Shown piece after piece: positions 11,255 through 22,327 of a stretch of DNA of 64,000 bases; positions within the stretch are counted from its first letter, which is position 1; the number at the start of each line of letters is the position of its first letter. The notes below the pieces were generated by a model. The model saw only the letters and a program-made list of their open reading frames with translations. It made no database searches and was not told the origin of the DNA. The stretch comes from Cyrtodaria siliqua. Taxonomy: Eukaryota; Mollusca; Bivalvia; Adapedonta; Hiatellidae. The stretch lies in contig JAWPHD010001834.1 of assembly GCA_037043455.1 (NCBI GenBank), positions 124,001 through 188,000 of the forward strand. Direction: 5' to 3'. The translations under genes and the position numbers were made by a program.

Positions 11255-12245
11255 GACTACCCAAAACAATTGCAGTAGACTCTGGATTGAATATTTAAAA
11301 ACTGACGATTTCTCGTCAAATACAGAATTTTACAAAAGGTATGCGTGATATTTATGTTTATTTTATTGTTCCGTTGTTGAAATCATCTGGGATTGAATTG
11401 ATTGACACTGGTAAGTTCGGGGAATCGCCACCAATAGTGGTGAATAGGTGCTTTATTTTGTTCCACAGTGATGTGTACCTGCTTGGAAATCGCGTTTTTC
11501 GAAGCATTTTGACTTGTCACAGATAACAGTTTTATCGAATTGTTATCGGTTTTCGGTTACATCTTCGATTCCAACCAGCCCAGATGTGCGGATAATTCTT
11601 GGAATTTGGCCAGTGAAATAATTGATGAAAACAGTTAGGTATCGAATGTTGAACAGAGAGAGCTTCACACCTTGTCTCTTACTACGTTACTCTGGTACAC
11701 TTTTTCAGGAAAACTTAAAGTATGTTTGTTTTCAACAAATAGCACGAACAATATATATATATATTTTTAATTTCTTTTTGTAGTTTCCAACACCGATACA
11801 GCAGCCTGTGCGTACCTGGAGTGTTTTGGGTATACGCAAGGGAGAGGGTGTGTGAGAGGGGTGTCCCCCTCCTGCTGGTGGGGGTCAGGGGGTCCTCCCC
11901 CGTGAACGTTTTGAAAAATTGAACCCGAAATAAGTAATTTTGAGCGACTTAGAAACGTATATGGAAGCTATTCTCCAGAGTCATTCTTTTTTCTTTGATT
12001 TATTGAATATTTACCGGGGTTGGACGGGTTGGTCTACTTTTTACCCTAAACCCTCTTCGGCTTCACTTTTTATTGCATGTTTTGCATCTTTAGCTTTTTC
12101 ATTTTTTCGACACCCAACTTTGAATTATACGCACGGGCGTATATGAGTATAGCCAGGTACGCCCCTGGCTACATTTCGTTTTAATACGCCACACCTGCAA
12201 ACTGTTAACATAATCAATCTTGACGACTCTCAGGACCTTCAGTCC
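11255..12245. other. Intergenic; probable unclassified dispersed repeat at 11800-12170
   Basis: The part from 11800 (cctgtgcgtacctggagtg through ggggtcagggggtcctcccccgtg and on to gccaggtacgcccctggc) is GC-rich and looks like a single copy of a widespread invertebrate repeat, but no second copy lies in this window. Open frames at 11341-11526 and 11940-12146 show no domain. Confidence 0.35.
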
Positions 12246-12249
12246 TTTG

Positions 12250-12475
12250 ATTTTTAAATGTGGACATTTAGCCATGTCCTCATTTTTAAAAATACAATTT
12301 TCTTAGGAAAAACAACTTCTTTTTCTTAATGTGGACACACCGCGTTATATAGCCTTGTCCACATTTTCAAAAATACACTTTTCATAAAGAAAACATATTT
12401 TTTAATGCGGAAACACCGCCTTATAGAGCCGTATCAACACTTTCAAAAATACACTTTTCACAAAAAGTTTATATT
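12250..12475 (+). repeat. Three ~75-bp tandem units
   Basis: Units share tgtggacacaccgc(g/c)tta, atag(c/a)gcc(t/g)tgtccacattttcaaaaatac and acttttca(t/c)aaagaaaaca. The first unit is diverged. A fourth relative lies at 10478-10550. Confidence 0.7.
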
Positions 12476-12639
12476 TGTGTTATACCAATGTTTGAATTTG
12501 AATTCCATTAGATAGAAAGTATATTGATAACACAGTAAATATGTATGGTAATCAAATGACAGAGTTTTGTAAAACCAACAACCTGTTTATTTTAAACGGT
12601 AGAATTGGTGCGGACTTTTTAAATCCTTAATTAACATGT

Positions 12640-13160
12640 AGAGAATCAAGTACAGTTGATTATTTTTTATCCACATCATACCTGTTTCAAAATGTTATTG
12701 ATCTTCTAATTGACGAGTTTTGTAATTTATAATCAGATGTTCATTGTCCTTTAAACATTGTCATCAAAGCTAAACATAACGATGTGAGAGAAAACAAGTC
12801 CATAAACAATAACGAACTTCATAAAACTAAATTATGGGACTCTATGAAATCAGACTTATTTATTGAAAAACTAGACATATTAAAAGTTGCTGAAATAGAA
12901 AACAGATTGGATAGTTCAATTCATGAGCAAAGTGTTAGTCAAAATGATATAGACAGTATTGTAACGGATATAGGAACGCTGTTTGAGAACTGTTAGAGAG
13001 ATAGTTTTGGCGTTGTATTTCATAAAAGTTATTTGAAAGAAACAAGTTTTAAACCCCAAAAGCCATGGTACGACAAAATATGTCAGAAAAACAGAAATAT
13101 ATACCATAAAACAAGAAGGGCTTATAATAAATACAGAACGCCCTTTTTAAGAATTTATTG
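12640..13160 (+). pseudogene. LINE 2 endonuclease end and linker
   Basis: Only the last part of the AP-endonuclease remains: the SSTVDYFLS-like strand and the SDVHCPLNIVIKA segment at about 12735. The linker (12784-12995, 70 residues) and KPWYDKICQKNRNIYHKTRRAYNKY follow. The latter is the conserved basic W(Y/F)D..C...R..Y segment seen between endonuclease and RT in many LINEs. Confidence 0.65.
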
Positions 13161-14312
13161 AAAACAGTTAGTAAAAATTATAAAGATACATTACGCAGGT
13201 CTTACAATAATTATAATCAAGCTAGAGTAGAAAAACTTAGATTGCTGAAACATGCAAACCCAAGACAGTATTGGAACCTTTTAAACACGCAATATAAACA
13301 ATCGGTAGCAAATGCGTCTCTTGATGATTTTTACAATTTTTTTAAATCATTAAATGAGAATGTACACGACAATGAAAATGGACAAAATGCAACACATGAT
13401 GTAAATATAGACGATAACACTATTAATGAAATAAATAATAAAATTAACAAACCAATCGCTGCAGAAGAAATACTATTTGCTTTTAAAAGCTTAAAAAATA
13501 ATAAATGCCCAGGCATCGATAATATTGTCAATGAACAAATAATGTCGACTATAAATATTATGTTATTATTTTACGTGAAACTTTTTAATACTATTTTTGA
13601 CAACGGTTTCATTCCTAAGAGCTGGACTATTGGACTCATAAAGCCCATTTACAAAAGCAAAGGAGACCCTAAACTTCCTGAAAATTACCGTCTAATATCA
13701 TTGCTTAGTTGCCTAGGAAAACTTTTTACGAGTATTCTCAATACTAGATTAACTAAATATGCAGAAAAATATTGTATTATACATGAAACACAAGCTGGTT
13801 TTCGAAAGAATTTTTCTACTGTTGACAATTTATTTATTCTCAAATGTTTAATAGACATTGTACAATCAGACAAAAATAAGTTATTCTGTTGTTTTATAGA
13901 CTTTAAACAAGCATTTGACTCTGTTTGGAGAATTGGTCTTTGGCAGAAATTAAGAAATGAGAACATAAATGGAAAATGCTTTAAAGTTATACATAACTTG
14001 TATAATAATATAAAATCAAAAGTTGTAACGAATGAGAGGAATTCTCCCTATTTTAACTGTCATGTCGGCGTAAGACAAGGTGGAAATCTTACCCCATTTT
14101 TATTTAGTTTATTTTTGAATGACCTTGAAGTCTATCTTAACAGTAGAGGGGTAGATGGCATTAATAGAGACATTGTAATAGATGAAACCCAGATATTTTT
14201 AAAGTTGTTTATACTTTTATATGCAGACGATACCGTGATTTTTAGTAATAACGAACACGGACTTCAAACTTCCCTTGATATATTTAGATTATTGCGACAC
14301 GTGGAAGCTTAA
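13158..14312 (+). pseudogene. LINE 2 reverse transcriptase, long open stretch of 384 residues
   Basis: This is the longest open segment of LINE 2. Motifs in order are KNNKCPGIDNIVNE (residues ~112-125), PENYRLISLLSCLGKLFTSILNTRL, ETQAGFRKNFST, FIDFKQAFDSVW with the motif A aspartate, VRQGGNLTPFLFSLFLNDLEVYL and LYADDTVIFSNN with intact YADD (~14217-14232). A frameshift at about 14285 separates it from the thumb region. A ~17-residue stretch between the FLNDL and YADD blocks (GVDGINRDIVIDETQ) is typical of this LINE type. The first Met is not a real start because homology extends upstream. Confidence 0.8.
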
Positions 14313-15390
14313 TATTAATGTAAACAAAACAAAAATACTGATTTTCAGTAAGGGGCGAAGATTACGAAATACTGTATATAAAATAGGAAACGAAAAAGTA
14401 GAAATTGTTGATGAATATAAATATTTAGGTATATACTTTTCTAGAAGTGGTTCCTTTAATAATGCAAAAAAGTATATTTCAGAACAAGCTAATAAAGCCA
14501 TGTTCTCTTTGCTGAGAAAGATTAAATCATTATCACTTCCGTATGATATACAAATTGACCTTTTTGAATAAAACCTATACTTTTGTACGCTAGTGAAGTG
14601 TGGGGTACTGGAAAAATAGATATATTAGAAAGAGTACAGCTAAAATTTTACAAGTATATCTTTAATATGAAAAAGGCTACTCCATCATACATGAGTTATG
14701 GAGAACTTGGCATTGCCCCGTTATATATTGATATTAATAAGAGGACAGTTGCCTACTGGACAAGATTAATAGAAAATATCAGTAGTCACTGACAGTACAA
14801 CGAAACTCTCTTCAAATATATATATTTTGATAAGAGAACTACATTATTCGGATCTCGTCAAGTCTACCTGGATAGAAAATATTAAACACATGTTATGCAC
14901 GTCTGGATTTTCCGGAATTTGGTACAGCCAGGACTTTTTAAGTGGTTCGTTAAATCGTTCAGCCAAAAACTTAAAGATATCTTCATCCAAAATTGGCATT
15001 CCGAGCTTGGTCGTACTTCGGACACAAACATCTACAAATATTTGAAAACTAGTTTTAAACAAAGTTTTTATATTAAAGCATTAACAGTTTTAAACTGTAA
15101 GATTTAACAAGAAATCACAGGTTACCAATAGAGGTCGGAAGATGGAGGAATATCCCAACATCTGACAGAAAATGCACCCAATGTAATGATCTTGGGGATG
15201 AGTTTCATTTTGTTTTAGTATGCCCGTTATTTCATAATGATAGAAAAAAGTATATTAACAAATATTTTTACTCACGACCAAACATGCCGAAATTCATAGA
15301 ATTGTTCACAAATGAAAATAAATGTAATATAAATAAACTGAGTGTATTCTGTAGTAAAATAACAGATTCTTTTAAAGGGATAAACTGATA
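14275..15390 (+). pseudogene. LINE 2 ORF2 C-terminal region, several frames
   Basis: Pieces in order: WKLNINVNKTKILIFSKGRR and DEYKYLGIYFSRSGSF (14275-14571), YASEVWG and ERVQLKFYKYIFNMKK (14583-14792), VQPGLFKWFVKSFSQKLKDIF (~14905-15045), and a frame-shifted tail (15120-15390) holding KCTQCNDLGDEFHFVLVCPLF. The Cx2C...Hx4C arrangement is the zinc-finger-like C-terminal motif found in many LINE ORF2 proteins. Confidence 0.7.
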
Positions 15391-16156
15391 ATTTCTGGTA
15401 TATGTATTTAAATAACAAAAAACGACTCTGAGTGTAAATATATGTGTAAATATATGTACCAATACAACCTTTTTATTTGTGATAAAAATATATATTTGAT
15501 AATAAGTATACCGATAATAGAACGCAGTCTTTTAGTGTATTTCGTTAAGTTTCGATCCTATTTCAACTAAAGACTGCGCTCAATGTCTTGTCGTATACTA
15601 TTTATATTATTGAACGTCGTAGACACAGCTTTCAATATTCGGAAAGGTGTTTCAGGCGATTTGTTCAATATCTACAAGTATGAGCACTAGTTATAGGTTT
15701 TGTTGTTGTTGTTTATTCAACTACTATTAAATTGTTGTCTTTACATAACATGTAATAACTATTGTATTATTACATATATAATTTTGCCTCATTAGCCATT
15801 AACAGTAATATATAGGTAAATGTATATATATAAATATGTAAGTACATAAAAACCGACTTAATAAAACTGTTAAATCTATATAAATTATGATACAAAACAG
15901 ATGACTTTCTGTAAAATAAGTATCTGACTGTTAAAAATTGAATAAATGTAAAAATTAATATAGTTAAAAGTGAATGTAATTTTCTTGACTCATGTACTAT
16001 TTTTCTCAACTATCATTAATAATATGTAAATAGTCGTTTCCTATTGGTTCCGTCATTGTGTTATGTATTTATATATGTATGTTATTGCTGTAATTTGCTT
16101 TATCTGTTCACTGATTTGTGAAATTAAGCAGTTTGAAATAAAGTAAAGTAAAGTAA

Positions 16157-16371
16157 ATGTCTTTATCATTTGCAAAACATGAGAAAACACTTTTTAAAAA
16201 AAGGTGAAAAATCGAGTTACTCAAATTGGGACAGGGCCATACTTGTCATCAACAACACTAGTGACATCATACTCATGACATCATAATAAAGTTATAATGT
16301 TATTACTTTTACTTATAATAAAGCTAATACTCTAATTGGTAGTAAGTTTAATAAGTTTGCAAGTTTGGGTA
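16157..16371. other. Short unassigned spacer
   Basis: AT-rich sequence between the LINE 2 tail and repeat R3. A short duplication (tcatcaacaacactagtgacatcatactcatgacatcataataaag) is visible. Confidence 0.4.
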
Positions 16372-16611
16372 CAAAATAAGTCTATCTCAGATCTTATTCA
16401 ATAATTTCAACGCAAAACAAGTCCAACTCAAGTTCGACCTGTTTTGCCTCTACGTGTTCTGAGATTTGTTATTTAATAATAAAATCAATAATAAGTTTAA
16501 AATGAGATTTTGTTTACATAATATGTATTTCATCTTTGATATTTCAAAAACAAGTGATTTTGTGAAAAAAAGTGAGCTAGACCAGTCTTGCGCCAAGCCC
16601 TTGATATTTAG
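16372..16611 (-). repeat. Repeat R3, right copy, inverted
   Basis: Complement of the ends of the 8589-8945 copy: gtgagctagaccagtcttgc and gccaagcccttgatattt at 16572-16611, with internal caaaacaagtccaactcaag and gacctgttttgc (16410-16450). Confidence 0.6.
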
Positions 16612-16894
16612 TTGAAAGAATAAATGTTGAGCAATACTACCTTGAATACGACATTTCTCAAACGGTTCCCGGATGTTTATTTACCCGGATTTGCTTACCA
16701 GAACCCTGTGTGGGAACGCCATCTTCATACATGTTACTTTGCAGGACGTTGTTGATTTCCATTAATATCTTCTTGAAATTTGCTGTTAGTTTGTTTCATA
16801 ATCTCCTGCGTAGAGGAAGTAATGTCATAATTTGTTGAACTGAACAGATGTAATTGAAGCCTTTAATGAACCTCTCGGTATTTGAATGACGTAT

Positions 16895-17755
16895 GGACAA
16901 TGCTTTTTTTTCTACTATGGTTAATACTGTATCCTCAGTAATTTCAACTCAACAAAGATAACATTTCTGATACTTTCGTTTCTTTTCTTATTTTACATTT
17001 CTCTATTGAAAATGTCGAAATAATTAGTAAAATCTATGACAAGAGAGATGAATTTAATTTTGATATTGTTAATTATCCCCATTTAGATGGGGATGTTCCC
17101 CGAGCTACTTTTATGTTGTCCATATCTAGGCGGCCGTAAAATGTCTCCTCGTACATCGACTCAGTATTAATTCCTCGTACATCGACTCATATATTATTTT
17201 TACATCCCACAGGGATTGTTTTGACTTTCATAGGTCCAGTTTCATCTACCTAAAGCCACAAAGGACGATGACGTTTCATGTTTGTCTGCAATCTTGTCTT
17301 CTCGTGCCCTCAATGGTTTATTCTATTGTTGCTCTTGCTTCTGCCAAGTATTTGAGTACCTTTTTTGTGGTTTTCTAGGCTATTGTTTTTTGTTTTTATA
17401 TATACACGAGCATCTTTGTGTTTTACTTATATTGCCTACTAATGCTGCCTAGTTGGTTAGAGAATAGTTTATGGCGGGGATTTCTTTATTTACACTGTCC
17501 CGCTTTATTGGGCTGACAGTAGGGTAAGTGTGAGTTTTGGTGCACCCTAGAACCTGGTTTAAACCCCAAACGGCTTGTTTTGCCACTGACCGTTCCAAGG
17601 CGGTAGCCCTATTGTCAACCCTTTTTGTGTTTGTGACGTCATATGCCTTTATTCTTTGTTAACATTGCCATTCATGCTTGTCCTTTTGCGTGTTTTAGGG
17701 TTTACTGTGTTGTATGAAAGGTGCATTTCCTGCTCGACCTTTATACTTATTTTTG
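16895..17755 (+). mobile_element. Penelope-like element, copy B (RT fragment plus 3' region)
   Basis: Positions 16895-17115 match the RT segment of the copy at 20565-20770 (tactatggttaata, ctctattgaaaatg, aatctatgacaagagagat, ttagatggggatgttccccg) and 17260-17755 match the conserved 3' region. The part encoding the RT C-terminus is missing between them. It joins copy C head-to-tail at about 17753. Confidence 0.65.
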
Positions 17756-18310
17756 ATATTCGTAATATTTGTATAACTAAAATGTTGGTCCAGCAGGGCT
17801 ACCGGTACCATAAACATGATTTACTTTTAAAATACTAAAGTAATTTAAGAACTCTTCTGCGACAAGGACTATCACAACCTGAGTTCTATGGTGATGTGAT
17901 TTACAAACTTCGTAAGATCCTTGTTCATATTCGCTTTCATACAATCTGTTTTAAACTTGTTAAAAAGTTTATCAAAAGAGGATTTGACCTATCATTTTGC
18001 AACGTACTGCATGTTTAGTGGTTGACCCATTTACAGTTTGCCACTTTCCTCTACTTTTTGACTGTGTAATGAACGGACAGATTGAATACTCTATGATCAC
18101 GTTCGGTGCTCCCTAGAACCTCGTCGTTTAAACCTCCAGCGGCGTTTTTGCCACTGACGGTTCCAAGGCGGTAGCCCTATTGTCAACCCTTCGGTGTTTG
18201 TGATGTCTTATCTTGCCTTTTAATCATCTTTAAAGTTCTTCTTTGTGTGTGTTTAAGGTTGACTGTCGTCCTTCAATGCTACTTTATCTGTTCTACTTTT
18301 GTATCTACTT
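17753..18310 (+). mobile_element. Penelope-like element, copy C (RT C-terminus plus 3' region)
   Basis: It starts inside the RT C-terminal part (atattcgtaatatttgtataac; readable RQGLSQPEFYGDVIYKL at ~17865) and continues through ttttgcaacgtactgcatg into the 3' region (gttccaaggcggtagccc at ~18160). Compared with copies D and E, about 40 bp are missing near 17830. It abuts copy B in the same orientation, as in the partial tandem arrangements described for Penelope-like elements. Confidence 0.65.
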
Positions 18311-19499
18311 TTGTTGATAGTTTTCTTTCAATTTCATCATAGACAAGAAACAAAAAGGCACGAACACTGTATTAATCAATTTCATTAATGTAATATAACT
18401 CTATATTTATATAACTGTAAAAAAGCCATAAATATTAGCTATCGTCGTTGTCGTTAAATGCACTCGAGGCGACCTGGAAGAGTTATGGGTGACACTATAA
18501 ATCCGATGAAAACCAACATGATGTATTTCATTTCATATTCATTTTGAGTTGTGTTACCATTACTCAATAACTCTTGCCTCGAATTATAAAACATTTTGGA
18601 TTTTTATGTATACAATATGTATTAATTCAACGGTATGTGCATTAAAGTTTTATGTATATTCAGTTTACAATTTCAATTAAAACCTAGGCTTTTTCTTTAC
18701 ACATGAATTATCAATGTTTATATATGTACTGTAGTGAAGTATGTAAACAAGTCCAGATAGTCTTTAATATACTTTATTAAACTACTATTTCTATTCACAG
18801 TTAACAAATAAACACACTTTAGTCAAATATACAAGTTTGAATCAGTCTGCTAACTTTAAACAGTGTGCAATGAGTCACCTATCTTAAACGGTGTGCGATT
18901 GAGCCTCCACAAATGACAAAATCTCGCTTATTAAACAGCAGGAATATGCCCTTCATTCTGATTGCCAAGTGTACTTTTCGTACTGGACTTGACCTTTAAA
19001 TCCGGTTCAAAGCTAGTCCACATCCAATCTCAACATTTTGGAGTAAAAATAATAATTAACCGCGTTTAATTGACCACCACATATAATACCATTTTTTTGT
19101 ATCTAAAGATTGAGTTTACCTCCCCACATCACTGTTAAAGTGGAGTGCCTATTGACGTGGCCTGAACTGGGTTTGGTCAGCAATTATCTAAATTTTGAAG
19201 TAAACAGGACCATTAACCTGGCTCTTAGATCAGTTCTTAAACACCTCAGTGTCACTGACTAATTTATCATTTGATTCACCTAAGGCCCCAATTAGCGACT
19301 TGACCAGTACACGTGTCAGGCATGTACGTCACAAATGAACTCTGCGATTTGACCGATAAGGCCACTGTTTCCTAACTGACAGAGTTAAAATCAACAACAT
19401 AAGTCATGTATGTAGAACCGTCTACCCCAATGATCGTTGACCAATATCTTCAAATAATTACACATCTATACTTGGCTATATTACGTACATAACCTATCC
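18311..19499. other. 1.2 kb intergenic, nothing recognised
   Basis: No open frame of note. The segment 19000-19480 has more even composition and could be an old element, but no internal repeat or terminal inverted repeat is seen. Confidence 0.4.
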
Positions 19500-20407
19500 C
19501 CTGTTTATATTCTAGGCTTTTTCATCATACAGCAATTATCCATGTTTATCCGTGGTCAGATCGCCCAATCCTTTGAGGATTTTAGTATAACATGGTGTCG
19601 TAGAGAACATGCTGACCGTAACTCCATTTCTATATGGAAAAATATTATTTTTAACATCATAGATAACCGTACTAACGTCTGTACGGTTAACCCCTGCCTA
19701 CTTTCCCTAGACCTAGGTTTTCATTTTGTAATTTAAAATATAATGAATATATGACGCCTCCCTTATGTCAATGTTTTATCTCAGGAACTCGGGAGTACTA
19801 ATTCGTATACTCCAGTGAAATCTACTGAAGATACTGTTGTTTCGACGCATATCACTCAGTGCAATATTGTCAAGGCTGGAATAGATGAAAAGCAAAACAG
19901 ACTTCCAACGATGTACTGGATTCCCAAATTACACAAAAAACATATAAGCCCGTTTTATTTCCAGTTATAGTTCTTGCAACAAATATCTCCAAATTTTACA
20001 TCTTGTCTTACTGCCGTTAAAGATCACGTTAAACAATATTGTGCCTACGCTTATGAAAACTCTGGGATTAATATATGTTGGTCTTTTAAAAATTCAGTCG
20101 ACGTTCTTGATAAAATGTGCAATTAACGCCAAGCTTCATTTATAAATACTTATGCTTTTTCTACATTATATACAACTTTACCCCAACCACCTTATCAAAG
20201 ACAAGCTTATTGCCCTCATTCAAACAACTTTTGCTAGGGAAAATACTACATTTTTGGCCTGTAACAGTATTAAAACGTTTGTTAGTAACGGTAGTTTGGA
20301 CAATTACACTATGTGGACCTGCCATGCAGTTTGTGAATCACTTTTTTATCTATTAGATAATATTTCGTCAGGTATGAAACTATTATAGACAAAAGGTTGG
20401 TATACAT

Positions 20408-20968
20408 ATGGATATGAACTGTGCACCCCTTGTCGCAGATTTGTTTTTATATTGCTATGAAAGAGAGTTCATGTTGAGTCTTTCACCAGGTACCCAGGCA
20501 GATGTTATTGAAGACTTTAATGACAACTCTCGATATCTGGATGACATATTGAACATTGACAACCTTTTCTTTTTTACTATGGTTAATAATATATATCCTA
20601 AAGAACTTCAACTTAACAAAGCTAGTATTTCTGATACTAACGTTTCTTTTCTCGATTTACATCTCTCTATTGAAAATGGTGAAATAATTAGCAAAATCTA
20701 TGACAAGAGAGATGATTTTAATTTTGATATTGTTAATTATCCCCATTTAGATGGGGATGTTCCCCGAGCGACTTCTTATGGTGTCTATGCGTCTCAACTT
20801 ATTCGTTTTTCTAGAGTTTGTAGTCGAGTTGAGGACTTTAATATTCGTAATCTTTGTATAATTAAAAAGTACTCCATCAGAGCTACCGTTACCATAAACT
20901 TCGTAAAACCTTTGCAACATTTTATTATCGTAACCCTGATATTCTTTCCAAATATAAGAGTAATTTAA
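20408..20968 (+). pseudogene. Penelope-like reverse transcriptase palm, partial (copy D)
   Basis: The 186-residue open segment starts MDMNCAPLVADLFLYCYE (residues 1-18), where the G of the usual G-T-N-C-A-P-L motif is replaced by D. The catalytic SRYLDDIL lies at about residues 41-48 and a SFLDLHLSIENGEIISKIYDKR block at about 92-113. YGVYASQLIRFSRV comes later and the frame is lost at about residue 155. Upstream finger motifs continue in other frames from about 19900. Residual LDD is intact, but the flanking sequence is too broken for activity. Confidence 0.6.
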
Positions 20969-21572
20969 GAACTCTTCTTCGACAAGGACTATCACAGCCT
21001 GACTTCTATGGTGATGAGATTTACAAACTTGTAAGATCCTTAGTCATGTTCACTTTCATATTATCTGTATTAAACTTGTTAAAATGTTTATCAAAGGGGT
21101 TACGATCCTTTCATTTTGCAACGCAATGCATGATTGGTGGTGGACCCATTTACAGTTCGTCACTTTGTTTTCCTCTTTAATTTTGCGATGACCGGACAGG
21201 CATTGGACCCTATGATGACGTCTATCTAAAATAGACGGCGACGTTTGATTTTTGTCTGCCATCTTGACTTGTTGTGCCCTCTATGGTTTATTATCTTGTT
21301 GCTCTGGCTTCTGCAAAGTCACTGAGTACCTTTATTGTGGATTTCTAGGCTATTGTTATTTTTTGTATTTATATATATACACGAGCATCTTTGTGGTTTA
21401 CTTATATTGCCTTATATTGAATAGTTCATGGCGGGGATTTCTTTATTTACACTGCCCCGATTTATTGGGATGAAGTAGGGTAAGTGTGAGGTTTGGTGCA
21501 CCCTAGAACCTGGTTTAAACCCCTACCGGCATTTTTTTGCCACTGACCGTCTCAAGGCGTTTATGTTTTGTT

Positions 21573-21840
21573 GGGGGCGTCCGTGGCCGAGTGATTAACG
21601 TCTCTGACTTGAAATCACTTGCCCCTCACCGCTGTAGGTTCGATCCCTCAGGGGCCTAGGAATCTTTATGTGAGGAAGCTATCCAGCTGGCTTGCGGAAC
21701 GTCGGTGGTTCTACCCAGGTGCCCGCCCTAGCTCGAAAATTGCCCGGAGGGGCACCTGGGGTCTTCCTCCACCAATGGAAGCTGGAAAGTCGCCATATGA
21801 CCTTAGCTGTTGGTGCGACTATAAAATCCAATTCAATCAA
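21573..21840 (+). mobile_element. tRNA-Ser-headed SINE (MetaSINE-like), copy 1
   Basis: The head has a tRNA-Ser(UGA)-like structure: A box tggccgagtgattaacg (21583-), anticodon arm gacttgaaatc, B box ggttcgatccc (~21637-21647). A conserved central body follows (ctggcttgcggaacgtcggt, ggtggttctacccaggtgcc, cacctggggtcttcctccac, agctggaaagtcgccatatg) and the 3' end is gttggtgcgac...ccaattcaatcaa. I recall this central body as the Meta domain of metazoan MetaSINEs. Imperfect 12-bp target duplication: ttatgttttgtt (21561-21572) and ttattttttgtt (21841-21852). It lies in the 3' region of PLE copy D, so it is younger than D. Confidence 0.75.
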
Positions 21841-21955
21841 TTATTTTTTGTTAACATTGCCATTCATGTTCGTCTTTTTGCGTGTGTTTGTGTTTACTGT
21901 GTTCTATGACAGCTGCATTTCCTGCTCGACTTTTATACTTATTTTTATACATACA

Positions 21956-22325
21956 GTATTCCCTGTTTATGCAATAAGTTTCTTCTGTTTACACGAGTCA
22001 TCCCTTGTTTATCATCACGTTTTCTTCTTTATACATACATAATTCCCAGCATCAAATTGAAATATTTAGATTGGTAAGTATCTAAAATTGAGATAAGATT
22101 TTCACCCTCGGCTTTAATTTATAATACCGAAATCCCCTCGGGCCAAAACAAGGTTCATTTCCAGTACATATTTCACGTTGACTGTTAACGTTATTTTCAA
22201 AAAGAACTTTTTTAAAACGTTGCTATGGAAGTTAGTAAAAAAATGGGTGATAGGTTATTGAAATCGTTAAAGTACTTTTGATGAGTTATAAATATAAATT
22301 TCACCGTACTGACTCGATGCTTCGT
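21956..22325. other. AT-rich spacer, nothing seen
   Basis: No supported feature. Confidence 0.4.
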
Positions 22326-22327
22326 AA

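Larger units (their letters stand above)
12480..16156 (+). mobile_element. LINE 2: non-LTR retrotransposon, 5'-truncated and decayed
   Basis: This is a + strand copy that begins within the endonuclease (STVDYFLSTSYLF at ~12650, SDVHCPL at ~12738, corresponding to the SDHCP signature), continues through a long RT (13158-14312) and a C-terminal domain, and ends in a 3' tail of (aagta)n at 16136-16155. The tail, domain order and lack of RNase H fit a LINE. Clade is not determined. LINE 4 near the right end of the window is a relative. Stops and frameshifts are spread throughout, including TAG at 12993-12995, a stop at about 13158 and shifts at about 14285, 14570 and 14820. Confidence 0.8.
19500..21955 (+). 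mobile_element. Penelope-like element, copy D (longest)
   Basis: Readable order on the + strand: upstream region with EDFSITWCRREHADRNSISIW (~19570), RLPTMYWIPKLHKKH (~19900), TLYTTL/HLIKDKL-like finger region (~20150-20240), RT palm (20408-20968), RT C-terminus (QGLSQPDFYGDEIYKL, ~20980) and the conserved 3' region (21190-21560 and 21853-21955). The 3' region is interrupted by a SINE at 21573-21840. The LP.MYW.PKLHK and NCAPL.ADLFLY...RYLDD motifs suggest a Penelope-like RT. This assignment rests on motif memory, and another atypical RT lineage is possible. Many stops and frameshifts mean it is not functional. Confidence 0.6.

Noticed and set aside
21573..21655. tRNA-Ser(UGA) gene
   Set aside because: It has A and B boxes and an anticodon-arm-like stretch, but it continues into a SINE body and lacks a proper acceptor pairing; the second copy shows target duplications.
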